Of a stretch of 23,447 nt of DNA, positions 1 through 7,205 are shown one piece after another. Under the pieces are notes generated by a model that made no database searches, was not told the DNA's origin, and saw nothing but the letters and a program-made list of their open reading frames with translations. Location: NCBI GenBank assembly GCA_937959145.1, contig CALGMC010000019.1:1-23447 (forward strand), read 5' to 3'. The DNA is from an uncultured Chlorobiales bacterium (lineage in GTDB: Bacteria > Bacteroidota > Chlorobiia > Chlorobiales > Thermochlorobacteraceae). The translations under genes and the position numbers were made by a program. Position 1 is the first letter of the stretch. Each line of letters starts with the position of its first letter.

Positions 1-1
1 C

Positions 2-406
2 CTTGCCGTCTTGCTGATTATCATTGAGATTCTCACGGCAGGATTTGTGCTTGGAAGTTTTGGCGTGGCGGCATTTGTTACGGCGATTGTGGCTTATATC
101 GGCTTTCCGATTGAGTTTCAATTCATCGTTTTTATCGCCGCCTCGCTCCTCATTTTCTTCAAACTTCGTCCGCTTGCCCAAAAATACCTTGCGCCAAAAA
201 AGAAAGTTGAGACGAATGTCAATCGCTTGATTGGAAAAAAAGCCGTCGTGATTGAAACGATTGATAACTTTCGCCAAACAGGAAGAGTGAAAATCGACGG
301 TGATGATTGGCGCGCACGAACCGAATCCCAAGAAATTATTCCTGTCGGCAGAGAAGTTGTGATTAAAGTTGTCGACAGTGCAACGCTGATTGTCTCATCG
401 ACTTAA
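2..406 (+). CDS. NfeD family membrane protein, 5' end cut off by the window
   Basis: The frame is open to the left edge, so the true start lies outside the window; the TTG at 11 is probably internal. The visible part has two hydrophobic segments (about residues 1-30 and 38-52 from position 11) and then a basic linker. The soluble C-terminal half ends in a beta-rich stretch with an 'IGKKAVV...GRVKIDGDDWRA' pattern, typical of the NfeD OB-fold. Short NfeD proteins of about 140-150 residues are known to sit next to stomatin/paraslipin genes and are thought to act with them as membrane partners. Here the paraslipin gene begins 27 nt downstream, which agrees with that pairing. I infer one transcript with the next gene. 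Family assignment is confident; exact function is not. Confidence 0.85.
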   Translation, partial: LAVLLIIIEILTAGFVLGSFGVAAFVTAIVAYIGFPIEFQFIVFIAASLLIFFKLRPLAQKYLAPKKKVETNVNRLIGKKAVVIETIDNFRQTGRVKIDGDDWRARTESQEIIPVGREVVIKVVDSATLIVSST

Positions 407-433
407 CACTTCAAAACAAATAAAGGAGGGTAT

Positions 434-1456
434 ATGTCCGTACTTGGTGTGTTCTTGCTCTTGATGCTTTTGGTTGTAGTTGTGTTTGTCTTTAAGGGCG
501 TAGTTATCGTTCAACAAGCCGAAGTTATGATTATCGAGCGGCTTGGTCGCTATCACGCGACGCTCGAGAGTGGGATTAACATCATCATTCCTATCATTGA
601 CCAGCCGCGCGCGATTGATTGGCGGTATGCGAAAACTGACACAACAGGACGCGTTGTTTATGTCACGACACAAACGACCAGAATAGACTTGCGCGAAACG
701 GTCTATGATTTCCCCAAGCAAAATGTGATTACGAAAGACAATGTCAATATCGAAATCAACGCGCTGGTTTATTTCCAAATTACTGACCCCGTGAAGTCGG
801 TCTATGAAATTGCCAACTTGCCTGACGCGATTCAGAAACTGACGCAGACCACGCTGCGCAATGTGGTTGGCGAAATGGATTTAGACGAAACGCTCACCTC
901 GCGCGACACGATTAACGGACGCCTGCGCAACATCTTAGACGAAGCCACCAACAAGTGGGGCGTGAAAATCAATCGCGTGGAGATTCAAGACATTACGCCG
1001 CCCAAAGACATTCAAGAGGCGATGGAAAAGCAAATGCGCGCTGAGCGTGACCGACGCGCTGCCATTCTGAATGCTGAAGCCTCAAAGAAATCTGCCATTC
1101 TCGAAGCCGAAGGACAGAAAGAAGCGCAAATCAATGTTGCCGAAGGTGAGAAGCGTGCTGCGATTTTGCGTGCGGAAGGTCAAGCCGAATCGGCGCGAAA
1201 AATCGCCGAAGGCGAAGCCCTCGCTCGAATCCGAACCGCCGAAGCCGAAGCCGAAGCCATCAAGAAAGTAACCGAAGCCATGGCAAAAGCCGCCGAAACA
1301 TCAGCCCAATACCTCATCGCCGTGCGCTACTTGGAAACCTTGAAAGAAGTGGCGTCAGGCGACACAAGTAAAACCATCTTCTTGCCCTACGAAGCCACAG
1401 GCGTACTCAGTTCGCTCGGCGCAATGAAAGAAATCTTCAAAGACGGCAAACCCTGA
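434..1456 (+). CDS. Paraslipin / stomatin-type SPFH (Band 7) membrane protein
   Basis: This 340-residue protein has one N-terminal membrane helix (about residues 3-25). An SPFH domain follows (about 25-200), with the usual 'IIERLGRYHATLESGINIIIP' start and a 'VEIQDITPP' strand. The C-terminal part (about 205-300) is a long charged Ala/Glu-rich helix with repeated 'AEG' units, expected to form a coiled coil for ring assembly. SPFH proteins of this type oligomerise on the inner membrane and scaffold membrane microdomains or regulate proteases. The start is well supported: an AAGGAGGG Shine-Dalgarno lies at 423-430, one of the few strong ones in the window. The nfeD gene just upstream is the standard partner. 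The alternating GCC GAA codons near 1240-1260 are in-frame coding repeats and not a separate element. Confidence 0.93.
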   Translation: MSVLGVFLLLMLLVVVVFVFKGVVIVQQAEVMIIERLGRYHATLESGINIIIPIIDQPRAIDWRYAKTDTTGRVVYVTTQTTRIDLRETVYDFPKQNVITKDNVNIEINALVYFQITDPVKSVYEIANLPDAIQKLTQTTLRNVVGEMDLDETLTSRDTINGRLRNILDEATNKWGVKINRVEIQDITPPKDIQEAMEKQMRAERDRRAAILNAEASKKSAILEAEGQKEAQINVAEGEKRAAILRAEGQAESARKIAEGEALARIRTAEAEAEAIKKVTEAMAKAAETSAQYLIAVRYLETLKEVASGDTSKTIFLPYEATGVLSSLGAMKEIFKDGKP

Positions 1457-1474
1457 ACGGCACATCACAACTCA

Positions 1475-2551
1475 ATGGCGATTCCGCTCTTAAAAAAACT
1501 TGAAAAGAACATTCGCAAACGTACCATCGCTCTGCTCCGAAAAGTGATTCACCGACGGCGTGTGGTGCCTTCCGATTTTGACTTTCATCGCGCTAAACTC
1601 TTGTGCCTGCGTCAGAATCAAATTGGCGACACGCTGATTTCAACGCCGATTTTCGCCGCACTCAAATCGCACTACCCAAACCTTACGCTCGATGTGCTCT
1701 TGGATAAACGTAACGCCACCACGCTCGACACAAACCCGCACATTCGCACGCGATTCGTCTTGAATCAAAAGTTTCTTGATTTCTTCAAAGTGCTTGCCGC
1801 TGTTCGCCGCGAACAGTATGACTTTATTGTGGATTTAGTGCACACGCCCTCGAGCCTCTCAACGCTGTTTTGCCTTTTGGGCAAGTCGCGCTTCACCGTT
1901 GGCTTTGAGCGCGAAAACGATTTCATTTACGACCTCAAAGTGCCGTTCAAAACCGACAGGCGCATGCTTCGAACGCTGGCAGAAATTTTAACCGTCTTCG
2001 GCATCACTCCTGATGAAGTCGACTTGCGCCCGCAGTTTCCGCTCTTGCCGTCGTCGTGCGATTTTGCGCAAAAAGTTTTTAGTTCACTTGTTGGAGAAAA
2101 AGTTGTCGGAATAAACATTTCGGCAAGTTTGAAACTGAAATTTTGGGGCGTTGAAAATTTCGTCTTGCTTATTCGCACCTTGAAGCAAGCCTTTCCGAAT
2201 GTGGCATTTCTCGTTCTTTACGCCAAAGCATACAGAGCCGAAGCGGAGCAGATTGCAAAAGAAGCCCATGCGAACTTGTGCGACGAGACGAAAACGCTCA
2301 ACGACTTTGCCGCCGTGATTTCAAAACTACACTTGCTCATTACGCCCGACAGCGCGGCAGTCCATCTTGCCGATGCCTTCAATGTGCCGTGCGTGATTCT
2401 TACGCATAACCCTGAACACATCACGGCGTGGTATCCATCGTTCTCCGAAAGCCGAACGATTCATTCCAAAACAGGCGAAGTGCGCTCGATTGGCGTGGCA
2501 GAAGTCTATCAAGTAGCGCAAACCTTCGTGCGAGGGCAGTTGAGGATATAA
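1475..2551 (+). CDS. Glycosyltransferase family 9 protein (heptosyltransferase-like)
   Basis: The 358-residue product begins with a basic stretch and then shows the GT9 N-terminal signature 'LCLRQNQIGDTLISTP' (about residues 43-58). The C-terminal nucleotide-sugar motif 'LLITPDSAAVHLADAF' is at about residues 286-301. Enzymes of this family move heptose or other sugars from ADP- or GDP/UDP-activated donors to lipopolysaccharide core or related envelope glycans on the cytoplasmic face of the inner membrane. The substrate cannot be read from sequence. The gene starts 18 nt after the paraslipin stop and could be cotranscribed, although no functional link to SPFH proteins is established. No clear Shine-Dalgarno precedes the ATG. 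Confidence 0.88.
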   Translation: MAIPLLKKLEKNIRKRTIALLRKVIHRRRVVPSDFDFHRAKLLCLRQNQIGDTLISTPIFAALKSHYPNLTLDVLLDKRNATTLDTNPHIRTRFVLNQKFLDFFKVLAAVRREQYDFIVDLVHTPSSLSTLFCLLGKSRFTVGFERENDFIYDLKVPFKTDRRMLRTLAEILTVFGITPDEVDLRPQFPLLPSSCDFAQKVFSSLVGEKVVGINISASLKLKFWGVENFVLLIRTLKQAFPNVAFLVLYAKAYRAEAEQIAKEAHANLCDETKTLNDFAAVISKLHLLITPDSAAVHLADAFNVPCVILTHNPEHITAWYPSFSESRTIHSKTGEVRSIGVAEVYQVAQTFVRGQLRI

Positions 2552-2575
2552 CGCACCCAAAAGCAAGTGGGGTAG

Positions 2576-2608
2576 ATTGATTGGTTATGAATTTTCTCGC
2601 TAACTTCG
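2576..2608 (+). promoter_or_regulatory. Candidate promoter for purA (Bacteroidota type)
   Basis: ATTG at 2576-2579, a 21-nt spacer and TAACTTCG at 2601-2608 resemble the Bacteroidota TTTG-N19-21-TAnnTTTG promoter, with one mismatch in each element. It lies about 37 nt before the purA start. The same ten-base TAACTTCGCA string occurs before the nucleotidyltransferase gene at 10592. Confidence 0.5.
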
Positions 2609-2644
2609 CACGTCATCAATTCTTCAACGCTGTAAATCTTCACA

Positions 2645-3946
2645 ATGAGTTTTTCAAAAAAGGAAATCCCTCGCAAGGCAACCGTGCTCGTCGGCGCGCA
2701 GTTTGGCGACGAAGGCAAAGGAAAATTAGTCGATTATCTCTCCTCAAAGTTCGATATCGTGGTTCGATATCAAGGCGGCGCAAACGCAGGACACACGATT
2801 TGCTTCGACGACAAGACGGTCGTTCTGCATCTGATTCCATCGGGCATTTTTCACGAGAATTGCGTGTGCGTGATTGGCAACGGCGTCGTCATTGACCCTG
2901 ACGCCTTGATGAAAGAAATCGAAGAGGTGCGCGCACTTGGCTACAACATTGACGGACGGCTCTTCATCAGCCACAATGCGCATTTGATTATGCCCTATCA
3001 CAAGTCGCTCGATTCAGCATCGGAAGAATCAATGGGTGGGATGCGCATTGGCACAACAGGGCGCGGCATCGGTCCGAGTTACGTCGATAAGTTTTCGCGC
3101 ATTGGCATTCGTATCGTCGATTTGCTTCACCCGAAAACGCTCGAGGAAAAACTCCGCAAAAACCTTGAAATCAAAAACACACTCCTGACCAAGATTTACG
3201 CCAAAAACGAACTCAACGTTGAGGAAATCGTCAAGCATTATTGCGCCTTCGACCGCACGATTGATAGTTATGTCAAAAACACGCAGATGTATTTGAACGA
3301 ACAACTCAAACAAGGCAAGAGCGTGTTGCTGGAAGGTGCACAAGGCAGTTTGCTCGATGTCGACCATGGCACTTATCCGTTTGTAACGTCGTCCAATCCG
3401 ACAGCGGGCGGCGCGTGCACGGGTTCGGGCGTTCCGCCAACTTACATCGGCAATGTGATTGGCGTCGCAAAAGCCTACATGACGCGCGTCGGCAACGGCG
3501 CATTTCCAACCGAATTGAACAATGAAATCGGGGAAAAATTGCGAACCATCGGACACGAATACGGCGCAACCACTGGGCGCGCACGCCGATGCGGCTGGCT
3601 CGACCTTGTCTTGCTCAAATATGCTATCGCCATTAACGGCATTACCGAACTTGCACTCACCAAACTCGATGTGCTCGATCAGTTCGACGAAATCAAAGTT
3701 TGCACAGGCTACACGGTTGATGGAAAAGTGCTGAAAGATTTTCCGACCGACCACGAAACGCTCTGCAAAGTCGTGCCGCAGTATCGCACTTTCAAAGGCT
3801 GGAAAACCTCGAACTCGAAAGCCAAGTCGTTCAGCGAAATGCACGCAAACGCACGCGCTTACATTGAGTTCATCGAAGAATTTTTAGAGACGCCGATTAC
3901 CTTCATTTCCGTCAGTCCGAAGCGAGACGAGACGGTGTTTCGGTAG
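2645..3946 (+). CDS. purA: Adenylosuccinate synthetase
   Basis: The enzyme condenses IMP and aspartate with GTP hydrolysis to give adenylosuccinate, the first committed step from IMP to AMP. The 433-residue length is normal for the family. The nucleotide-binding signature 'GAQFGDEGKGK' falls at residues 17-27 with the catalytic Asp22, and 'NAGHTI' supplies catalytic His50. The conserved 'GTTGRGIGPSYVDK', 'LLEGAQGSLLDVDHGTYPFVTSSN' region and the 'TTGRARRCGWLD' IMP/GTP-binding segment are all present. The ATG at 2645 gives a short N-terminal lead of about ten residues before the first strand, which is common. The last codons overlap the convergent pth gene by 35 bp. The product ends with 'VSPKRDETVF', the usual family terminus, so the overlap is not caused by an overlong PurA. 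Confidence 0.98.
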   Translation: MSFSKKEIPRKATVLVGAQFGDEGKGKLVDYLSSKFDIVVRYQGGANAGHTICFDDKTVVLHLIPSGIFHENCVCVIGNGVVIDPDALMKEIEEVRALGYNIDGRLFISHNAHLIMPYHKSLDSASEESMGGMRIGTTGRGIGPSYVDKFSRIGIRIVDLLHPKTLEEKLRKNLEIKNTLLTKIYAKNELNVEEIVKHYCAFDRTIDSYVKNTQMYLNEQLKQGKSVLLEGAQGSLLDVDHGTYPFVTSSNPTAGGACTGSGVPPTYIGNVIGVAKAYMTRVGNGAFPTELNNEIGEKLRTIGHEYGATTGRARRCGWLDLVLLKYAIAINGITELALTKLDVLDQFDEIKVCTGYTVDGKVLKDFPTDHETLCKVVPQYRTFKGWKTSNSKAKSFSEMHANARAYIEFIEEFLETPITFISVSPKRDETVFR

Positions 3947-4547
3947 GCTTTGAATTGGCAGGTGCGGAAGGTGAAGGCGGTTTCGGTGTGCGGTTAAAGC
4001 GCGTCATCGTAATTGAAACGCCGTTCTCAATAAACGAGAGCGCGGCTTGAACGCAATGCGCGATAGTTTCTTGAACGATAGGCAACTCGTCGTCAGTGAA
4101 TTTTCCCAACACATAATTCGACAACTCTCCGCGATGTTTTGGTGCGCCAATGCCGAAGCGCAATCGTGCAAAAGAATTTTTTCCGAGATGCGCGATAATA
4201 TCCTTCAAGCCATTTTGTCCGCCATCCGAGCCATCGGGACGAATGCGCACTGCACCGAGCGGCAAATTCACATCGTCGCAAATAACCAGCAAATCGCTGA
4301 TGCTGATTTTGTAAAATGCCATCGCATGCTGAACGGCTTTGCCTGAAAGGTTCATGTAAGTCGTCGGCTTTTGAAGCAGAACATCAACTCCGTTGTGCGT
4401 GATTTTTGAAAAAAGATAGTCGCCTTTTCCTGTTCTAAACTCCGCGCCGAAGTGAAGCGCGAGCGCATCGAGAATGGCGAAGCCAATGTTGTGGCGTGTG
4501 CCGTCGTAGCGCGTGCCGATGTTGCCAAGTCCGCAAATGAGTTTCAT
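3912..4547 (-). CDS. pth: Peptidyl-tRNA hydrolase with a Pro-rich tail
   Basis: The product recycles peptidyl-tRNAs dropped by ribosomes by cleaving the ester bond between peptide and tRNA. The 'GLGN' start, 'TRHNIGF' with catalytic His19, 'TYMNLSG' with Asn66 and 'DDVNLPLG' with Asp91 are all seen. The 'GGxNGLK' motif at residues 109-115 has Gln111 where most family members have His (E. coli His113). About 26 residues after the normal end ('FNRT') form a Pro/Ser/Thr-rich tail. This tail is partly encoded on the strand opposite the 3' end of purA, giving a 35-bp convergent overlap. The gene begins 9 nt after the stop of the MCE-domain gene, so the two probably share a transcript. Family assignment is firm; the tail and the Gln are the odd points. 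Confidence 0.95.
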   Translation of the reverse strand: MKLICGLGNIGTRYDGTRHNIGFAILDALALHFGAEFRTGKGDYLFSKITHNGVDVLLQKPTTYMNLSGKAVQHAMAFYKISISDLLVICDDVNLPLGAVRIRPDGSDGGQNGLKDIIAHLGKNSFARLRFGIGAPKHRGELSNYVLGKFTDDELPIVQETIAHCVQAALSFIENGVSITMTRFNRTPKPPSPSAPANSKPTETPSRLASD

Positions 4548-4556
4548 AATTGAGGA

Positions 4557-5444
4557 TTAAAAGACCCGAAGTTTAACATTGATGCCTTCCTTTTCGCCAA
4601 GTTTCAAAACTTCGTTGAGATGCAGAATCACACTATCGATTTTCGCGGCGAATTGTTCGTCGTTCAACGCTTTGCCGATGAGCGACTGCTTGTCGTTTTG
4701 AAGGCGGTCGGAAAGTTTTTTGAGCGACGCAACGAGCGTATCCGCATTTTTGACGGTCGAGCGCACATCGCTGATTGTTCCGTTTAACTGTGGTTGAAGG
4801 TCTTTGATGAGCGCGTCGACAGTGGAGAGCGTTTGGTCAATTTTCGCGATAAGGCTTTTCAAATCGGTTTGGCGCAAATCACGACTGACGCTACGCAGGT
4901 CTTCAGTGATGAGGCGCAAATTGCGGACGGAGACTTTTAGGTTGTCGCGCAGTTCGGGGTCGCCGATGAGCGCGTTGGCATTGTGCAAAGTCAGTTGAAG
5001 GTCGGAGATGAGATAGCGGAGCGTGTCGACGGCTTCGCCTGCAAATCCAACGAGCGCGGGAATATCGGCGGTGAACGAGCCTTGAATTAAGTCGCTTGCT
5101 TGAAGGTCGCCCGCGTCGCTTGTGCCGGGGAAGAGTTCGATTTTTTTGCCCGTCATGAGTTCAAGCATGGCGAGTTTGGCGGAGGCATCGCGATAGAGTT
5201 TAATATCCGGTGAGAGCGAAACCGCGACATTCACACCATTTTGCAAAATTTGAATTGATTCGACTTTTCCTGCTTTCATGCCGCGCACCGTTACAGGGTC
5301 GCCAATTTGCAAGCCACTCACATTCGGAAAAAGGATATTGACGCTTCGCTGTCCGACCCGAACATCTTTCGCCCACCAAATTACAAGCCAAACGATGAGC
5401 GCGGCGGCGACAACCGAAAGCCCAACTTTAAGTTCTGGTTTCAT
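4557..5444 (-). CDS. MlaD family (MCE domain) lipid-transport substrate-binding protein
   Basis: This 295-residue protein has one N-terminal membrane helix (about residues 7-25), with the rest predicted in the periplasm. An MCE domain follows (about 36-115), recognisable by 'FPNVSGLQIGDPVTVRGMKAGKVESI'. After it comes a long helical region (about 135-290) with heptad-like Leu spacing and repeated 'LRSVSRDLRQTDLKSLI'-type units. MCE proteins form hexameric rings that carry phospholipids or other lipids between membranes, normally with a permease (MlaE/YrbE) and an ATPase (MlaF). No such partner lies in this window. Upstream is the divergent nadK and downstream is pth, so the gene is separated from its expected partners here. 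Family is clear; the transported lipid is not known. Confidence 0.9.
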   Translation of the reverse strand: MKPELKVGLSVVAAALIVWLVIWWAKDVRVGQRSVNILFPNVSGLQIGDPVTVRGMKAGKVESIQILQNGVNVAVSLSPDIKLYRDASAKLAMLELMTGKKIELFPGTSDAGDLQASDLIQGSFTADIPALVGFAGEAVDTLRYLISDLQLTLHNANALIGDPELRDNLKVSVRNLRLITEDLRSVSRDLRQTDLKSLIAKIDQTLSTVDALIKDLQPQLNGTISDVRSTVKNADTLVASLKKLSDRLQNDKQSLIGKALNDEQFAAKIDSVILHLNEVLKLGEKEGINVKLRVF

Positions 5445-5514
5445 TCTGAAAAAATTGAGTGAGCGGCAATATAAAATTTTTCACGGCGTATATTGGATTG
5501 TAAAACCCATAACG

Positions 5515-6369
5515 ATGCGATTCAGTCTTGTTGTCAATACCACGCGCCCAAAGGCGATAAAAGCCGCCGAAGCCTTAATTCAATGGCTCGATGCACGCGA
5601 AGTGGCATTTCTCGTCGAGAAAGACGCGGCGAAGGTGCTCAACCAAACGCGCAAAGTCAAAATGCAAGACCTTGCCGAAAAGAGCGATTGCATCATCACA
5701 TTGGGAGGCGACGGCACGATTCTCGAAACTTCGCACTACGCACACGGCAAGCCAATTCTCGGCGTCAATCTTGGACGATTGGGCTTCCTTGCCGAGTTTA
5801 ACGTCGAGGAAATGTATTCGGCGATTGAGCGCGTCTTGAAAGGCGACTTCAAAACCGAAACGCGCACACAGCTCGAAGCCGCCGTCAGAAGAGGCAAAAA
5901 AGAAAAGCGATTCACCGCACTCAACGACGTGATTATCGAGAAAGGTGGCTACCCGCGCCTGCCCATCATTTCGCTTCGAATCGACGGACACTTGCTCAGC
6001 GACTACAAAGCCGACGGATTGATTATTTCAACCACAACAGGCTCAACGGCTTACAACATGTCGGCTGGCGGTCCGATTATCGTGCCAAAGTCGCGTGTGT
6101 TTGCCATTACGCCGATTTGTCCGCACATGCTCACGGTTCGCCCGATTGTCATTTCTGACGATAAAGAATTTGAAATCACGGTGGAAACACACGATAAAAA
6201 CTTTGTGCTCAACTGCGACGGCACGATGATTCTCAATCTCTCGCCCAAAACTCGCGTCCGCGTCTATAAATCCGAAAAGCAAGTCGTGTTAATCTCCAAC
6301 GAGAAGCGAAACTATTACGATGTGCTTCGCCAAAAATTCTTGTGGGGCAAAGACTACGAGAAAGAATGA
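5515..6369 (+). CDS. nadK: NAD kinase
   Basis: The enzyme phosphorylates NAD to NADP using ATP or polyphosphate. The motif 'TLGGDGTIL' at residues 62-70 carries the catalytic Asp66. The second hallmark 'TTTGSTAYNMSAGGPII' and the 'LGVNLGRLGFLAEF' segment are both present. I chose the ATG at 5515, giving 284 residues, because the protein then begins directly with the first Rossmann strand 'FSLVVNTTRPKA'. The same frame is open back to 5278, but that extension runs into the reverse-strand MCE gene and has no family similarity. The gene is divergent from mlaD across about 70 bp. A near-match TATATTGG at 5489 could be its promoter element, but I could not find an upstream partner. Confidence 0.96.
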   Translation: MRFSLVVNTTRPKAIKAAEALIQWLDAREVAFLVEKDAAKVLNQTRKVKMQDLAEKSDCIITLGGDGTILETSHYAHGKPILGVNLGRLGFLAEFNVEEMYSAIERVLKGDFKTETRTQLEAAVRRGKKEKRFTALNDVIIEKGGYPRLPIISLRIDGHLLSDYKADGLIISTTTGSTAYNMSAGGPIIVPKSRVFAITPICPHMLTVRPIVISDDKEFEITVETHDKNFVLNCDGTMILNLSPKTRVRVYKSEKQVVLISNEKRNYYDVLRQKFLWGKDYEKE

Positions 6370-6399
6370 TGAAGAAAGAACAGCCAACCCAGTTCTGAA

Positions 6400-7158
6400 A
6401 TGCGCACCGATAAGTTCATCTATCTTCTGTTTCAACTTGTGCCGCAAGGCTTCTTCACGCTCATCGGCAGAGACCCAAACGACGCCTCGCGCTACGACTT
6501 CAAATCCATTGAACTCAAAGAAACTGCTTTCCGCATTGATGGCGTCTTCACGCCCAAAAACAACGACGATGAAGTCTACTTCGTAGAAGCGCAATTTCAA
6601 TTAGACGAGCATTTTTACGCTCGATTCTTCGCTGAGATTTTTCTTTACCTCAAACAGTATCGTGTCGAGCAGTGGCGCGCGGTGGTGATTTATCCGTCGC
6701 GCAGTGTAGAGCCGAAACAGGTTAAGGCTTATGGTGAGTTGCTTGAATCCAATCGTGTTGTGCGCGTATATTTGGACGAACTGCCTGAATCGGAAGAGAT
6801 GGGGGTAGAGTTGTTCAAACTCTTGATTGCATCAGAGGAAGAGATGAGCGTGCGGGCGCGAAAGATAGTGCAGAAAGCGAGTGTGGTTGAGTTGGATTTG
6901 ATTGAGCAGATTTTGAGTTACAAGTTTAGAACCTTAACACGAGAGGAGATACGCAAGATGTTGAAGATACAAGAAGAACTTGGGTTGAAAGAGACCGCCT
7001 TTTACAAAGAAGCCTTTGAAGAAGGCAAACTGGAAGGCAGACAAGAAGGCAAACTTGCTACAGTAAAGCTCTTGCGCCGATTGGGCTTATCTGATGAAGC
7101 GATTGCAAAGGAACTAGACCTTCCGCTTGCCGATGTCCAACTTGTGCCAAAGCAGTGA
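6400..7158 (+). CDS. Rpn/DUF2887-type PD-(D/E)XK nuclease-like protein
   Basis: This 252-residue protein resembles the DUF2887 branch of the Rpn (recombination-promoting nuclease, 'putative transposase') group. The candidate active-site pattern is visible: Asp47 in 'FRIDGVF' and Glu63-x-Gln65 in 'FVEAQFQ', as in PD-(D/E)XK folds. The C-terminal part (about 150-252) is helical and charged. It has a 'EEGKLEGRQEGKLATVKLLRRLGLSDEAIA' stretch of the type found at the ends of these proteins. Related E. coli Rpn proteins are DNA endonucleases that raise RecA-independent recombination; activity here is inferred. The gene follows nadK by 30 nt and precedes a histidine kinase by 47 nt. No terminal repeats flank it, so it looks resident rather than mobile. 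Confidence 0.75.
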   Translation: MRTDKFIYLLFQLVPQGFFTLIGRDPNDASRYDFKSIELKETAFRIDGVFTPKNNDDEVYFVEAQFQLDEHFYARFFAEIFLYLKQYRVEQWRAVVIYPSRSVEPKQVKAYGELLESNRVVRVYLDELPESEEMGVELFKLLIASEEEMSVRARKIVQKASVVELDLIEQILSYKFRTLTREEIRKMLKIQEELGLKETAFYKEAFEEGKLEGRQEGKLATVKLLRRLGLSDEAIAKELDLPLADVQLVPKQ

Positions 7159-7205
7159 AGAACTTGGGAGTAATGGCGGAAAGCGTAATGACAGGGAAGT
7201 AAATC

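Noticed and set aside
1236..1262. GCC GAA tandem repeat as a possible repeat element
   Set aside because: It is in frame and encodes the Ala-Glu helix of the paraslipin, a normal family feature.
3029..3844. 271-codon open frame on the minus strand
   Set aside because: It lies wholly inside purA, whose motifs are unmistakable, and its translation shows no domain; it reflects codon bias on the opposite strand.
5466..5496. Divergent TATATTGC / TATATTGG elements as mlaD and nadK promoters
   Set aside because: Each has a mismatch and neither has a distal element at the right spacing; kept only as a remark.
5278..5514. Upstream extension of NAD kinase
   Set aside because: It overlaps the N-terminal coding part of the minus-strand MCE gene and lacks family similarity.
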